Shown: in pieces, positions 16,571 to 25,905 of the stretch
How positions within the stretch are numbered: the stretch's first letter is position 1
Layout of the letters: every line of letters begins with the position of its first letter
Source of the DNA: an uncultured Actinomycetes bacterium
GTDB taxonomy: Bacteria > Actinomycetota > Actinomycetes > S36-B12 > UBA10799
Reading direction: 5' to 3'
Assembly: GCA_946803585.1 (NCBI GenBank)
Contig: CAMPEQ010000007.1
Span: forward strand, 156,451-220,450
DNA length: 64,000 nucleotides
The notes under the pieces: model-generated
The model's database searches: none
What the model saw: the letters and a program-made list of their open reading frames with translations, nothing else
Told to the model about the DNA's origin: nothing
Made by a program: the position numbers and the translations under genes

Positions 16571-18217
16571 CTAGGCAGTTCGGCCACTGGAGGACCCTGG
16601 ATCGTCAGGGGAACTACCTCCACGAAAGCGACGCATCTCCTCGCGTGTTCCCTCATCCTGTCGTCGCGACACTAATTCGGCGGGAACGTGGTTTGCGACG
16701 TTCGCCATATTCTTGATCATGTTTCCGAATACGACGCCATGAAACGGCAACACCGCATACCAATAGAGGTGACCGGCGAGGCCTCGCGGGTAGAACGTCG
16801 CCCGTTGCCCAAGGATCGTCGTTCCGTCACCGCTTGGGTCCACCGTGAAATCCAACCAGGCTAGTCCTGGGATCCTCATCTCTGCCCGCAGACGCAGAAG
16901 TCTCTGCGGGTCAACCTCTTCCACTCGCCAGAAGTCGACTGTCTCCCCCACCATCAGCTGATGTGGATCTCGGCGCCCTCTGCGCAAGCCAACACCGCCG
17001 ACTCCCCTGTCGAGCCACCCTCGAACCTTCCACGCTAGCTTGAATGAGTACCAGCCGTTCTCTCCCCCAATGCCCTCAATGACCCGCCATACCTGCCCGA
17101 CACTTGCCTGAGTCTCGACCTCACGCACGTCCTTGTAGAGACTGCCCCCTGCCCAAGCAGGATCAGACGGAAGCGGCTCGGCAGGAGCTCCGGGGATCGA
17201 AGCCGACGACCAGCGCGTCGTGACATCCGCATCCTTGATTCGCTTGAGTGCAAGCGAGATCGCTGTATCGAGTCCAAGCAGACCTTCAGGCGGGTCAGGG
17301 ACTAGCTCCCGAATATCGCTCTCTGCACACACGACTTCGTGCCGCAACGACTCAACTAGCGGGCGAGCGATACTTGCCGGAACCGGTGTGATGACGCCAA
17401 CCCAATGGCTCGACAGGTTTGGCGTGAGAACTCGGACCGGCACAATCACCCGCCTACGCAACCCTGCGACGGCCGCGTATCGCTGCATCATCTCCGAGTA
17501 CGTGAGTACCTCGGGACCACCGATGTCGAACTTTCGATTGACGTCACTAGGCAAATCCGCGCACGCAACCAAGTAGCGCAATACGTCGCGGATCGCGATC
17601 GGTTGGATGTGGTTATGAACCCACTTGGGGGTCACCATGGCCGGAAGTCGCTCTGTTAAGTAGCGCAACATCTCGAAGCTGGCCGATCCAGATCCGAGAA
17701 TCACAGCTGCCCGAAGTTCAACTGTCGGGACTCCGCTGTGGCGAAGGATCTCTCCAACTTCAGATCTAGACCGAAGATGTTCGGACAGATCGAGAGAGCT
17801 ACCTTCTGGCACAATTCCACCGAGATAGACGATCCTGGACACATCTGCGCGCTTTGCCTCGATCGAGAAGCTTGTTGCCATGGAGCGCTCAGCAGCTGAG
17901 AACCCACCGCGGACCGTTAGCGAGTGCAATAGGAAGTAGGCAACATCGACGCCAGCCAGTGCGGTCCGGACCGCGACCGCATCATGGGCATCACCTGAGA
18001 CGATCTCAACATCGTTGTACCAGGGAACATCGCGCAGGCGTTCCGGGTGGCGAGCAAACACGCGTACTCGCTTACCGGCGCCAAGAAGTTGCGGAACCAG
18101 TCGCCCACCTATGTAACCAGTAGGGCCGGTCACCAGGCATAGCTGTGAGTCCTCTAGTTTCGCAGCGTCGACAGCTTCGGGGCCCATTCGCTGATCCCTA
18201 CCGTGAGTTCCAGCCAT
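16571..18217 (-). CDS. NAD(P)-binding SDR with C-terminal DUF2867-type domain
   Basis: A 548-residue protein. An atypical or extended SDR Rossmann domain with TGPTGYIGG (30-38) occupies roughly the first 300 residues. A second domain of about 160 residues matches DUF2867 (SRPBCC-like, ligand-binding). The tail is basic. Family members are NAD(P)H-binding proteins with unproven substrates, often in lipid or cofactor contexts. A TAGGGT box lies 5 bases before the ATG at 18217, supporting a leaderless start there. The ATG at 18187 has an AGGGA ribosome site and is the alternative. It lies downstream of fadD on the same strand but apparently has its own promoter. Confidence 0.8.
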   Translation of the reverse strand: MAGTHGRDQRMGPEAVDAAKLEDSQLCLVTGPTGYIGGRLVPQLLGAGKRVRVFARHPERLRDVPWYNDVEIVSGDAHDAVAVRTALAGVDVAYFLLHSLTVRGGFSAAERSMATSFSIEAKRADVSRIVYLGGIVPEGSSLDLSEHLRSRSEVGEILRHSGVPTVELRAAVILGSGSASFEMLRYLTERLPAMVTPKWVHNHIQPIAIRDVLRYLVACADLPSDVNRKFDIGGPEVLTYSEMMQRYAAVAGLRRRVIVPVRVLTPNLSSHWVGVITPVPASIARPLVESLRHEVVCAESDIRELVPDPPEGLLGLDTAISLALKRIKDADVTTRWSSASIPGAPAEPLPSDPAWAGGSLYKDVREVETQASVGQVWRVIEGIGGENGWYSFKLAWKVRGWLDRGVGGVGLRRGRRDPHQLMVGETVDFWRVEEVDPQRLLRLRAEMRIPGLAWLDFTVDPSGDGTTILGQRATFYPRGLAGHLYWYAVLPFHGVVFGNMIKNMANVANHVPAELVSRRQDEGTREEMRRFRGGSSPDDPGSSSGRTA

Positions 18218-18222
18218 ACCTA

Positions 18223-18228
18223 ACCCTA
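18223..18228 (-). promoter_or_regulatory. TAGGGT -10 box, leaderless arrangement (SDR-DUF2867 gene)
   Basis: On the minus strand TAGGGT ends 5 bases before the ATG at 18217, placing the expected transcription start at the start codon. Confidence 0.4.
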
Positions 18229-18283
18229 CTGCCGTGACCGCCGCTGCCCTATTACGCGCGGTATGCGCCGCCCCAACCGTGTT

Positions 18284-20110
18284 CTACGCGTACAACCCGT
18301 CGAGGAGTTCTTGGTTATGCGCTTCCACGACGCGACGCTTTACCTTTAAACTCGGAGTCAGTTCGCCTGATTCAATCGAGAGGTCGCGGTCCAGAATGAC
18401 GAACCGCTTGACTTGCTCCCAGCTGTTTAGGCCCTCGTTGAGGCTGTCGATGGAACTCTGCACGGTCTCTATCAGCTCAGCATCCTGAGATAGCGTCGCG
18501 AAGTCCCCGTCTTTGCCCCGCGCCGCAGCCCAAGCGGTAAGGCTGTCGGGATCAAGCGTGACGATAGCGCTGACGAACTTGCGGTTGTTAGCGTGCACAA
18601 CCATATTGCTTGCAACTCCACACAGCGCCTTAAACCGGCTCTCGATAGCGGAAGGCGCTACGTACTTTCCTCCCGAGGTCTTGAACAGATCCTTCTTGCG
18701 GTCAGTGATCTTCAGTCGATTGAATTCATCAAACTCGCCGATATCACCGGTCGCGAACCAACCATCCGCTAGCAACACCTCGGCGCTGGCTTCAGGCTGA
18801 TTGCGATAGCCGCGCATGACCGCTGGGCTGCGGACCAGGATCTCCCCATCCTCAGCAATCATGATTTCGGTTCCAGGTTGCGGCTCGCCGACGTATCCTG
18901 CCCGTCGAGTATTTGGTCGACAGATCGTTGCCAGCGCTGATGTCTCGGTCAGGCCATAGCCTTCATAGATCGGCATCCCACTTGCCGCGAAGAACTCGGC
19001 AATGTCGGCAAACAGTGGCGCCGAGCCGGAGATGAAGAAGCGCATCCTGCCACCAAGCAGTGCGCGAATGTTCTTCAGGGCTGCCTCGTCGGCCTTCGCG
19101 TAGTCAGCCTTGAGTTGCTCATCAGGCTCTACCCCATCGGCAAGCGCCTGGTGGTATCGACGTCCGGTGTCAACTGCCCACGCAAAACCGGCTTCTTGTT
19201 CCGGTCCGCCACTCTTAGCCATAGCGCCGATGGCTGCATGGACCTTCTCAAAAATGCGCGGCACCGCACCCATGAACGTTGGCTTGACTGCCGCAAGATT
19301 CTCCATGATCTTCGGGACACGTCCATCGATCGCGGTCGGGAAGCCCATCTCGACGGCAACCGCCATCAGCACTGTTCCAAACACATGGGCCATGGGCAGC
19401 CATAGGAACTGAAGGTCGTCGTCGCGAATGACATCAGTCTCACGCAGGGCTGCCCCGACGTAACCCCAGCTTGCTTGGGTGATCTCCACACCCTTGGGAC
19501 GTCCCGTCGTTCCCGAGGTGTAGATGAGGGTGGCGAGTTCCTCGCCGGTGACAGCTGCAGAACGGTTCGATACAACCTGCGGGTCCTCGCGCAAAACGTC
19601 GCGACCTAGTGCCTTGAAGTCCTCCCACGAGATTGCCCAGTCCGATCCCCCGGTCGACCCGGAGAACAGCACCACCTTCCGCAGTTCAGGCAATTGATCG
19701 CGCTGCGAGAGCACTTTGGCCAGTTGTTCCTCGTCGTCGGCAAAGAGGACTTGGCTATTTGAATCGGTGAGAATGAACCGTTCATCGTCTGCGCCAGTCG
19801 AGGCATACACCGTGGTGACTGCTGCGCCAGCGAGGGCGATCCCGAACTGCGCAAGGATCCACTTCATCGAGGTGTTGGCAGCAATGGCAACGCGCTGCTC
19901 GGGCTCCACACCCAGCGAGATCAACCCGGCGGCCAGCTCGGCTGCCTCGTTGCCGGTTTCTTCCCACGTGAGCTCTTGCCACTGCTCATCCTTGTCTGGA
20001 TATGAGAAGGCATGGGCATCGGGCGTTCGGCCAATCCGATTGCGCAGCATCGCCGTGAAGGATTCCTGCGGCGTAGGGACGGTTTCCAGTGCACGATAGA
20101 TCGTCGCCAT
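18284..20110 (-). CDS. fadD: Long-chain fatty-acid CoA ligase (AMP-forming)
   Basis: A 608-residue ANL-superfamily enzyme with the AMP-binding loop YTSGTTGRPKG (197-207) and YEGYGLTETSA later on. The length and the LWLPMAHVFG stretch fit long-chain acyl-CoA synthetases of the FadD15 type. It would activate fatty acids with ATP and CoA for the acyltransferases and WS/DGATs nearby. The start is firm: GAGGAG lies upstream of the ATG at normal spacing. The conserved SDRK-like lysine region near ITDRKKDLFKTSGGK is present, so the enzyme should be active. Confidence 0.92.
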   Translation of the reverse strand: MATIYRALETVPTPQESFTAMLRNRIGRTPDAHAFSYPDKDEQWQELTWEETGNEAAELAAGLISLGVEPEQRVAIAANTSMKWILAQFGIALAGAAVTTVYASTGADDERFILTDSNSQVLFADDEEQLAKVLSQRDQLPELRKVVLFSGSTGGSDWAISWEDFKALGRDVLREDPQVVSNRSAAVTGEELATLIYTSGTTGRPKGVEITQASWGYVGAALRETDVIRDDDLQFLWLPMAHVFGTVLMAVAVEMGFPTAIDGRVPKIMENLAAVKPTFMGAVPRIFEKVHAAIGAMAKSGGPEQEAGFAWAVDTGRRYHQALADGVEPDEQLKADYAKADEAALKNIRALLGGRMRFFISGSAPLFADIAEFFAASGMPIYEGYGLTETSALATICRPNTRRAGYVGEPQPGTEIMIAEDGEILVRSPAVMRGYRNQPEASAEVLLADGWFATGDIGEFDEFNRLKITDRKKDLFKTSGGKYVAPSAIESRFKALCGVASNMVVHANNRKFVSAIVTLDPDSLTAWAAARGKDGDFATLSQDAELIETVQSSIDSLNEGLNSWEQVKRFVILDRDLSIESGELTPSLKVKRRVVEAHNQELLDGLYA

Positions 20111-20210
20111 TTGCTTATTTTCTCCTCTAGAACTAAATGAATAGGCCGGGTATCCGGTGGGAAATGCTGCGGGGAATTCTTGGGAAAGAGTGCGGGAAGC
20201 TAGCGCTGCA

Positions 20211-21218
20211 CTAGACCCCTACTTTGTCGGTAACTCTTGCGTCTTCCGCGAGCGTCTGTGTCGCGAGGCCGACTGGGTGGCGCTGGCGGAAATTCGAGCG
20301 ACTCCTACTCGTGGCTAACCGATAGCCAACGATCATGACGACACCCAATGCTCCGCCAACGAACAGTCCGGTATTAGATCCCAGCAGCACCAACGCGAAG
20401 CCGGTAACTACTAGCCATAGGAGAGGCAAGAGCGCCCTCACCGCAAAACCTCTCTTTTCTGAGAGCCGGCTGGGCTTGGTCGGTTCCCACAGCTCATCCT
20501 CGAACAGTTCATCTTGCACGACTGGATCTGCTGACTCATCGGGGGTGCTCTGCTCGTGGTCTGAAGGGGTTGTTACCGCTCCAACCGGCGCCACCTCGTT
20601 GACACCTTGTTCTGGTTCGATCCGCGCCGGGTCGTCGGCAGTAGGTGCACTATCAGCCCGTGCACCATCTACTGGTGCTTCGTCTACCCGTGCTTCGATG
20701 AGAGCCGACTCGGTTGGCTCCGTCAGGGCTGGTGCAGGGAGCACTATCGGGGTGCTCACTACTGGCTGCGCTGTCAGCTTCCTTGCCGTAGCGGCCTTCC
20801 TCACCGGCCGTTGCTCAGTCGTATCCTGAGCGGGCAAGGTACCGGTAGGCGCGGTCCGCTCAATCTCCTTAGTCCGTGCCAGGACAAGGTCCGTCTTGGC
20901 AGGAGCACTCACTTTCTGCGCGACTCGTTGTTTGGGAATCTCGGCTATCGGCGCTGACTTCTCGGTGACCAGCTGGTAGTAACCACGGCGAGGACGCTCA
21001 ACTCTGCCCTGGTCTTGTAGTGACCTAAGTCCTCGCGTGAGCCGACCCTCTGGAAACGATTCAACAGCTAGCTCTGCAGTGACGAACTCTCGGACATCCT
21101 TGAGGCGCACGGCATCGCCACTAGCGAGCGCATTCTTGATCGAGGCCTCAACCTCGCTTTGCCCGCTCTTGGCCGCGTTGAATCGGCGCTTCTTCTCCGT
21201 GATCACACTGTTCGCCAT
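20211..21218 (-). CDS. Membrane-anchored protein with winged-helix-like N-terminus
   Basis: A 335-residue protein in three parts. Residues 20-85 look like a winged-helix/replication-initiator-like fold: helices, then RGLRSLQDQGRVERPRRGYY resembling a recognition helix and basic wing. Residues 90-250 are a disordered linker rich in Pro, Ala, Thr and acidic residues. Residues 262-301 form two membrane segments with a short loop, followed by a basic tail. It could tie DNA to the membrane or sense a membrane signal. The ATG has GAGG upstream, and a TAGGGT box lies at 21247-21252. I recognise no named family. Confidence 0.6.
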   Translation of the reverse strand: MANSVITEKKRRFNAAKSGQSEVEASIKNALASGDAVRLKDVREFVTAELAVESFPEGRLTRGLRSLQDQGRVERPRRGYYQLVTEKSAPIAEIPKQRVAQKVSAPAKTDLVLARTKEIERTAPTGTLPAQDTTEQRPVRKAATARKLTAQPVVSTPIVLPAPALTEPTESALIEARVDEAPVDGARADSAPTADDPARIEPEQGVNEVAPVGAVTTPSDHEQSTPDESADPVVQDELFEDELWEPTKPSRLSEKRGFAVRALLPLLWLVVTGFALVLLGSNTGLFVGGALGVVMIVGYRLATSRSRSNFRQRHPVGLATQTLAEDARVTDKVGV

Positions 21219-21387
21219 CGATTACCTCGCGCATTTCTGGTCGATTACCCTAGCTAACCCCTATTCGGAGCAGCTAGCGATTCCGACCCACAGAGGTATC
21301 ACCCGATCGGCTTAGCTGGGCGCTAAACCGAATTCCACGGCCCAACAAATCCGACATCGTCGGCAGGCATCGTGGGAAGCTCTAGAA

Positions 21388-22422
21388 ATGGCCGATCGAA
21401 TCCGGGTTCCTGGACCTGGCCCCGGGCCGGGCACCGACGGCATCGGAATTACCAAACCCCTTCAGCTTGCGCACCTACTCCCTAAACCCGTGGTATTTGT
21501 CATGGCAGGGGGTGGTGCCCACGGCTGCGTGCAATGGGGCTTACTACAAGCCCTTTACGAGACGGATATCCGCCCGGATGCGTTGATTGGAACGTCCGCC
21601 GGTGCGTTGACATGCGCCGTCGTGGCGGAGGATCCCATTTCAGCCATCAGCCGACTCACGTACGTGTGGAGTCAGCTAGACCTCGATGTACTTGTCGGTG
21701 ACTCTTGGCTGGCGATGATCACGGCGGCAACCAAGCGGAAGGACTCCATCGCTGACAGCGCCGCCGAACGTGACGCGATAGAGGCGATCTTGGCCGCCCG
21801 GGACTTCTCCGATCTTGCGCTACCTATGGCGGCAGTTGCCACCGACCTGGCGACTGGTGAAGCGACAGCATTCGATGCTGGACCGCTGGTTCCTGCCCTG
21901 CTTGCGTCATCGGCGATTCCTGGAGTTCTACCACCTGTCACGATCGACGGAAGGCGCTACGTCGACGGTCTAGCAAGTGCAAACCTTCCAGCAAAGCTCG
22001 CCGTTGATCGCGGAGCCGGATCAATCATCGTCCTTGGCACAGGGTCTCGAACTCGTGGTCCAGCAGCTACGTCGGCACCCAAGGTCGTCGCACGAGTAAA
22101 CGCAATTCTCAATGCCAGCCAGCGGCAAGGGCAGCTCATCTCGGCAGCAGGTGAAGTCCCAGTGCTACTCCTTCCCACACCAACTAACATGGGCGCAGCG
22201 CTGGACTTCCGAGAGACATTGAGCGCCGCGAGCGCTTCTTACGAGCTCGGCCGCAACTTCCTATTCGACCTCCCTCAAATCGCCGGAAAGCGAAAGCTCA
22301 CGCGAGGGATCTATTCCCGAACTGAGGACATCGGCGGCGATGTCGAGCTTGAGAAGCTAGCAATCGATGTTCCGCGTTTTGAGGCACTGGATAACAGATC
22401 GACCACTGAGGTAAGGGTATGA
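21388..22422 (+). CDS. Patatin-like phospholipase/lipid hydrolase (first of a pair)
   Basis: A 344-residue patatin-domain protein. The oxyanion glycine loop GGGAHG (41-46), nucleophile elbow GTSAG (Ser70) and catalytic Asp in YVDGLA near residue 193 are all present, so it should hydrolyse acyl esters of phospholipids or neutral lipids. There is a short Gly-Pro repeat near the N-terminus (residues 8-15). No signal peptide is seen, so it should be cytoplasmic. Its stop overlaps the start of a second patatin by 4 bases. With two WS/DGATs in the region, a role in storage-lipid turnover is plausible but not shown. Confidence 0.85.
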   Translation: MADRIRVPGPGPGPGTDGIGITKPLQLAHLLPKPVVFVMAGGGAHGCVQWGLLQALYETDIRPDALIGTSAGALTCAVVAEDPISAISRLTYVWSQLDLDVLVGDSWLAMITAATKRKDSIADSAAERDAIEAILAARDFSDLALPMAAVATDLATGEATAFDAGPLVPALLASSAIPGVLPPVTIDGRRYVDGLASANLPAKLAVDRGAGSIIVLGTGSRTRGPAATSAPKVVARVNAILNASQRQGQLISAAGEVPVLLLPTPTNMGAALDFRETLSAASASYELGRNFLFDLPQIAGKRKLTRGIYSRTEDIGGDVELEKLAIDVPRFEALDNRSTTEVRV

Positions 22423-23321
22423 GTCCCCGGCATACCGGTGCGAGGTTTCGACTACCGGAACCCATCGCGTATACCTTCAGCGGAGGTCTCGCACGAACAG
22501 CAGCGCAGATCGGAATGGCTCCTGCACTATGCCATGCGGGGATCGAACCCAATCTGGTTGTCGGCACATCCGCCGGAGCCGTAAACGCCGCGCTGTTCGC
22601 TACCGATCCGAATGATTTCGAACTCGCCGCGACCGAGCTTTGGGCGGGAGTATCCAAGGACAAGGCGCTGACCTCGATTCGGCGATCAACTGTTCGAGGT
22701 CTTGCCAGCTCACAAGCTTCCCGTACCCGCAACATGCTGCGCAAACACTTAGACAGGGCATTCGGGACCCTCACCTTCGATCAGCTTTCACTTCCATTAA
22801 GCGTGACCGCAACAGCCCTGGAAAGTGGCCGACCCGTACTTATCGACGACGGCTCAGTAGTCGATGCGCTGCTAGCGACAATGGCATTCCCTGCGGTGAT
22901 GCCTCCGAGTACGCTCACCGATGGTCGACTCGTAGTCGACGGAAGTATGGTTGCTGATGTTCCCGTCGGCCAAGCAATCACGGCCGGAGCCAACAGCGCT
23001 GTCGTACTGGACGCGGGGAGTTCCGTGGTAGATGAATCATCGGTCATCGACATCGGCTGGTATCACGTCATGGCGCTTTCTGCGACACATATGCTGCGCA
23101 GCCAAGCGCAGCACCAGGTTGCGATGGCCGCTGCCAAGATTCCCGTCGTGGTAGTCAGTATCGCGACGGGCAATCCCTTCGACCTACGAAATGCCTTGGA
23201 CTCGGTCCCGAATGGGACTGCGGCGGCTGATCGCGTCGTTGCTGAGATCAACTCACACATCGGGACCCGACGCCGCACCCTGCGCCCCGGCCAGCACGGC
23301 GATCAACTCATTTCCCGCTAG
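22419..23321 (+). CDS. Patatin-like hydrolase (second of a pair, altered glycine loop)
   Basis: A 300-residue patatin paralogue, coupled to the first by a 4-base overlap. The nucleophile GTSAG (Ser51) and the Asp in VVDGSM (about residue 173) are kept. The oxyanion loop reads SGGLAR instead of the usual GGGxRG, so the active site may be altered. The two proteins are similar in length and motif order, as expected after tandem duplication, and may form a heterodimer with one catalytic and one modified subunit (inference). Confidence 0.82.
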   Translation: MSPRHTGARFRLPEPIAYTFSGGLARTAAQIGMAPALCHAGIEPNLVVGTSAGAVNAALFATDPNDFELAATELWAGVSKDKALTSIRRSTVRGLASSQASRTRNMLRKHLDRAFGTLTFDQLSLPLSVTATALESGRPVLIDDGSVVDALLATMAFPAVMPPSTLTDGRLVVDGSMVADVPVGQAITAGANSAVVLDAGSSVVDESSVIDIGWYHVMALSATHMLRSQAQHQVAMAAAKIPVVVVSIATGNPFDLRNALDSVPNGTAAADRVVAEINSHIGTRRRTLRPGQHGDQLISR

Positions 23322-23494
23322 CTCAGAGTGACGTTCGTCCAAACAGCGCGGGAACTTTGACCTTCTGAACTGATCCAACAGCACTCACCTAGACAGCCGA
23401 ATCGGAGGCTGACATCGACTGGTGAGCGGAGTACGTTGGGCCCCAGAAGGTCAGGTCTTAGGAATGCGCCGCTATCGGAAAGGGCCCGAAACAC

Positions 23495-25894
23495 ATGTCA
23501 AGTACTGAGGTAGACGAGCTCGCGGCCGTTACGACCAGACTTGCTAACCCCAGCATGGCGGAGGTCCAAAGCGTTGATGCGTGGTGGCGGGCCGCGAACT
23601 ATCTAACGATCGGCCAGATCTACCTTCGGGAGAATCCACTCGTTGAGAGGGACCTCTCCCCCGCCGACATTAAGCCGCGATTGCTGGGCCACTGGGGAAC
23701 AAGTCCAGGCCTGTCGTTTGTCTACGCCCACACCTCGCGACTCATCCGCGAGACTGGTCAGTCAACGATCTACATGGCTGGACCCGGTCATGGAGGTCCC
23801 GCGCTAGTGGCGGCCTCGTGGCTGGAGGGCACCTACACCGAGTCGTTTCCTGACATCACGCGCGACAAGCACGGAATGCTCAAGCTATTCCGGCAGTTCT
23901 CGGCTCCCGGTGGAATCCCGAGCCACGCCTCCGTTACGACACCGGGATCGATCCACGAAGGTGGCGAACTCGGCTACGTACTCGTCCACGCCTTTGGCTC
24001 GGTTATGGATAACCCTGAGCTTCTGACCATTGCAATGGTCGGTGACGGTGAGGCGGAGACTGCCACTCTCGAGGGATCGTGGAAGGGCATCTCCTTCATT
24101 AATCCCGAACACGATGGCGCAGTCTTGCCGATCATCCACCTCAATGGCTACAAGATCGCTGGGCCGACAGTACTGGCCCGTAAGGATCCAGAACTTCTCC
24201 GTCAACTATTCGAGGGTCACGGCTACGAGGTACTCGAGGTCGGTGGCGATGATTTGCCCGGCATGCACGAGCGGTTCGCGGCGACTCTCGCATATGCCTA
24301 CGAGAAGATCCGACGAATCCAAATCAAGGCCCGTGCGAATCCTGGCGAAGTTCATCAGGCCCGGTGGCCACTCATCGTCATGCGCACCCCGAAGGGATGG
24401 ACCGGCCCAGACATTGTCGATGGTGTGCAGGTAGCGGGAACGTGGCGCGCACACCAAGTGCCGCTATCCGGAGTTCGGGACAACCCGGCTCACCTACAGC
24501 TGCTTCAGGACTGGCTGGAGTCCTACGGACCGCACGACTTGTTCTCCGCTGACGGTGTTCCCTGCCAAGATGTACTTTCGGCTAACCCCGCCGGCGAGTT
24601 GCGGATGAGCGGAAACCCGAACGCTAACGGCGGGCTCCTTACCCGCGAGCTGCGAATCCCCGACTTCCGGCAGTTCGCCGTGGACGTACCCGAGCCCGCA
24701 ACGGTGCGCGCCGAATCTACTCGATCCCTCGGCGAGATGATGCAAGTGATCTACGAGCAGAACCCGACCAACTTCCGGCTGTTCTGTCCAGATGAGACCA
24801 ATAGCAACCGACTCGGCGCTGTCTTCAACGTCACCGATCGCGCCTTCATGGAAGAGGTCTACGACGGCGATACCGCTCTGTCGTCAAAGGGCCGAGTTAT
24901 GGAGGTGCTAAGCGAGAATAACTGTCAAGGCTGGCTAGAGGGATATACCTTGACCGGCCGCTACGGACTGTTTGCCACGTACGAGGCATTCGCGATGGTG
25001 AGCGCTTCACAGACAATCCAACACGCAAAGTGGCTCGAGGAGGCGAATCATCTCTCGTGGCGCGCCAAGGTTCCGAGCTTGAACATCTTGCTCACCTCGA
25101 CAGCGTGGCGCAATGACCATAACGGCTTCTCACACCAAGGTCCTGGCCTACTCTCGACCGCTTTGACCGCCCGTGGAGACGTCGCGCGGATCTACCTTCC
25201 ACCGGACGCGAACTGCCTGCTCTCGGTTGCCGACCACTGCTTCCGCTCGAAGTCCTATGTGAACCTGATTGTGATTGATAAGCAACCACAGTTGCAGTGG
25301 CTGACCATGGAGGAGGCCGTCGAGCACTGCACGCGCGGTGCGGGGATCTGGCACTGGGCAGGTACCGACGATGGTGAGTCCGATCCCGATATCGTCCTCG
25401 CTGGCGCCGGAGATGTCGTGACTCAGGAAGTCATCGCGGCGGCCGACATCCTCAAGCAGAGACTGCCGAAGATGAAGACTCGCGTGGTCAACGTCGTGGA
25501 TCTCATGGCGTTGCATCGACCAAAGGACCACCCCCACGGTATGGACGAACTTATGTTCCGTGAGCTCTTTACCGACACCGTCGATGTCATCTTCGCCTTC
25601 CACGGCTACCCAGAGGCGGTGCATGGACTGGTTCACGGCCGCCCGGATCAAGACCGGTTCCGCGCTCGGGGGTTCATCGAACAGGGAACGACAACCACGC
25701 CATTTGACATGGTGGTGCGCAACAAGGTGTCTCGTTACCACATCGTCATGGATGCACTGAACAACGCTAGCCGCGCGGTCACGGGAGCCGACGACCTTAT
25801 GCGGTGGTGTCAGGCCGAACTCGATCGCCACGAGGAGTACGTCGTGGAGCACTTGGAGGACATGCCGGAAGTGACCGACTGGTCGCTGGCCTGA
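23495..25894 (+). CDS. xfp: Xylulose-5-phosphate/fructose-6-phosphate phosphoketolase
   Basis: A 799-residue thiamine-diphosphate enzyme that splits xylulose-5-phosphate or fructose-6-phosphate with phosphate into acetyl phosphate and a shorter sugar phosphate. Full family length. Visible motifs are GPGHGGPA near residue 90, the TPP/Mg motif GDGEAETATLEG near 183, and HLNGYKI after it. The acetate kinase gene follows 11 bases later, so acetyl phosphate can be turned directly into ATP and acetate. The 173-base leader contains a distant inverted repeat and two GGGCCC sites. The ATG has AAGGG upstream. Confidence 0.95.
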   Translation: MSSTEVDELAAVTTRLANPSMAEVQSVDAWWRAANYLTIGQIYLRENPLVERDLSPADIKPRLLGHWGTSPGLSFVYAHTSRLIRETGQSTIYMAGPGHGGPALVAASWLEGTYTESFPDITRDKHGMLKLFRQFSAPGGIPSHASVTTPGSIHEGGELGYVLVHAFGSVMDNPELLTIAMVGDGEAETATLEGSWKGISFINPEHDGAVLPIIHLNGYKIAGPTVLARKDPELLRQLFEGHGYEVLEVGGDDLPGMHERFAATLAYAYEKIRRIQIKARANPGEVHQARWPLIVMRTPKGWTGPDIVDGVQVAGTWRAHQVPLSGVRDNPAHLQLLQDWLESYGPHDLFSADGVPCQDVLSANPAGELRMSGNPNANGGLLTRELRIPDFRQFAVDVPEPATVRAESTRSLGEMMQVIYEQNPTNFRLFCPDETNSNRLGAVFNVTDRAFMEEVYDGDTALSSKGRVMEVLSENNCQGWLEGYTLTGRYGLFATYEAFAMVSASQTIQHAKWLEEANHLSWRAKVPSLNILLTSTAWRNDHNGFSHQGPGLLSTALTARGDVARIYLPPDANCLLSVADHCFRSKSYVNLIVIDKQPQLQWLTMEEAVEHCTRGAGIWHWAGTDDGESDPDIVLAGAGDVVTQEVIAAADILKQRLPKMKTRVVNVVDLMALHRPKDHPHGMDELMFRELFTDTVDVIFAFHGYPEAVHGLVHGRPDQDRFRARGFIEQGTTTTPFDMVVRNKVSRYHIVMDALNNASRAVTGADDLMRWCQAELDRHEEYVVEHLEDMPEVTDWSLA

Positions 25895-25905
25895 GTGCGA
25901 CTGAT

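Noticed and set aside
25148-25852. 234-codon open frame antisense to the phosphoketolase gene
   Set aside because: It lies wholly inside xfp, whose protein is conserved throughout. The antisense product is His/Val-rich with no motif, as expected of a frame shadow in GC-rich DNA.
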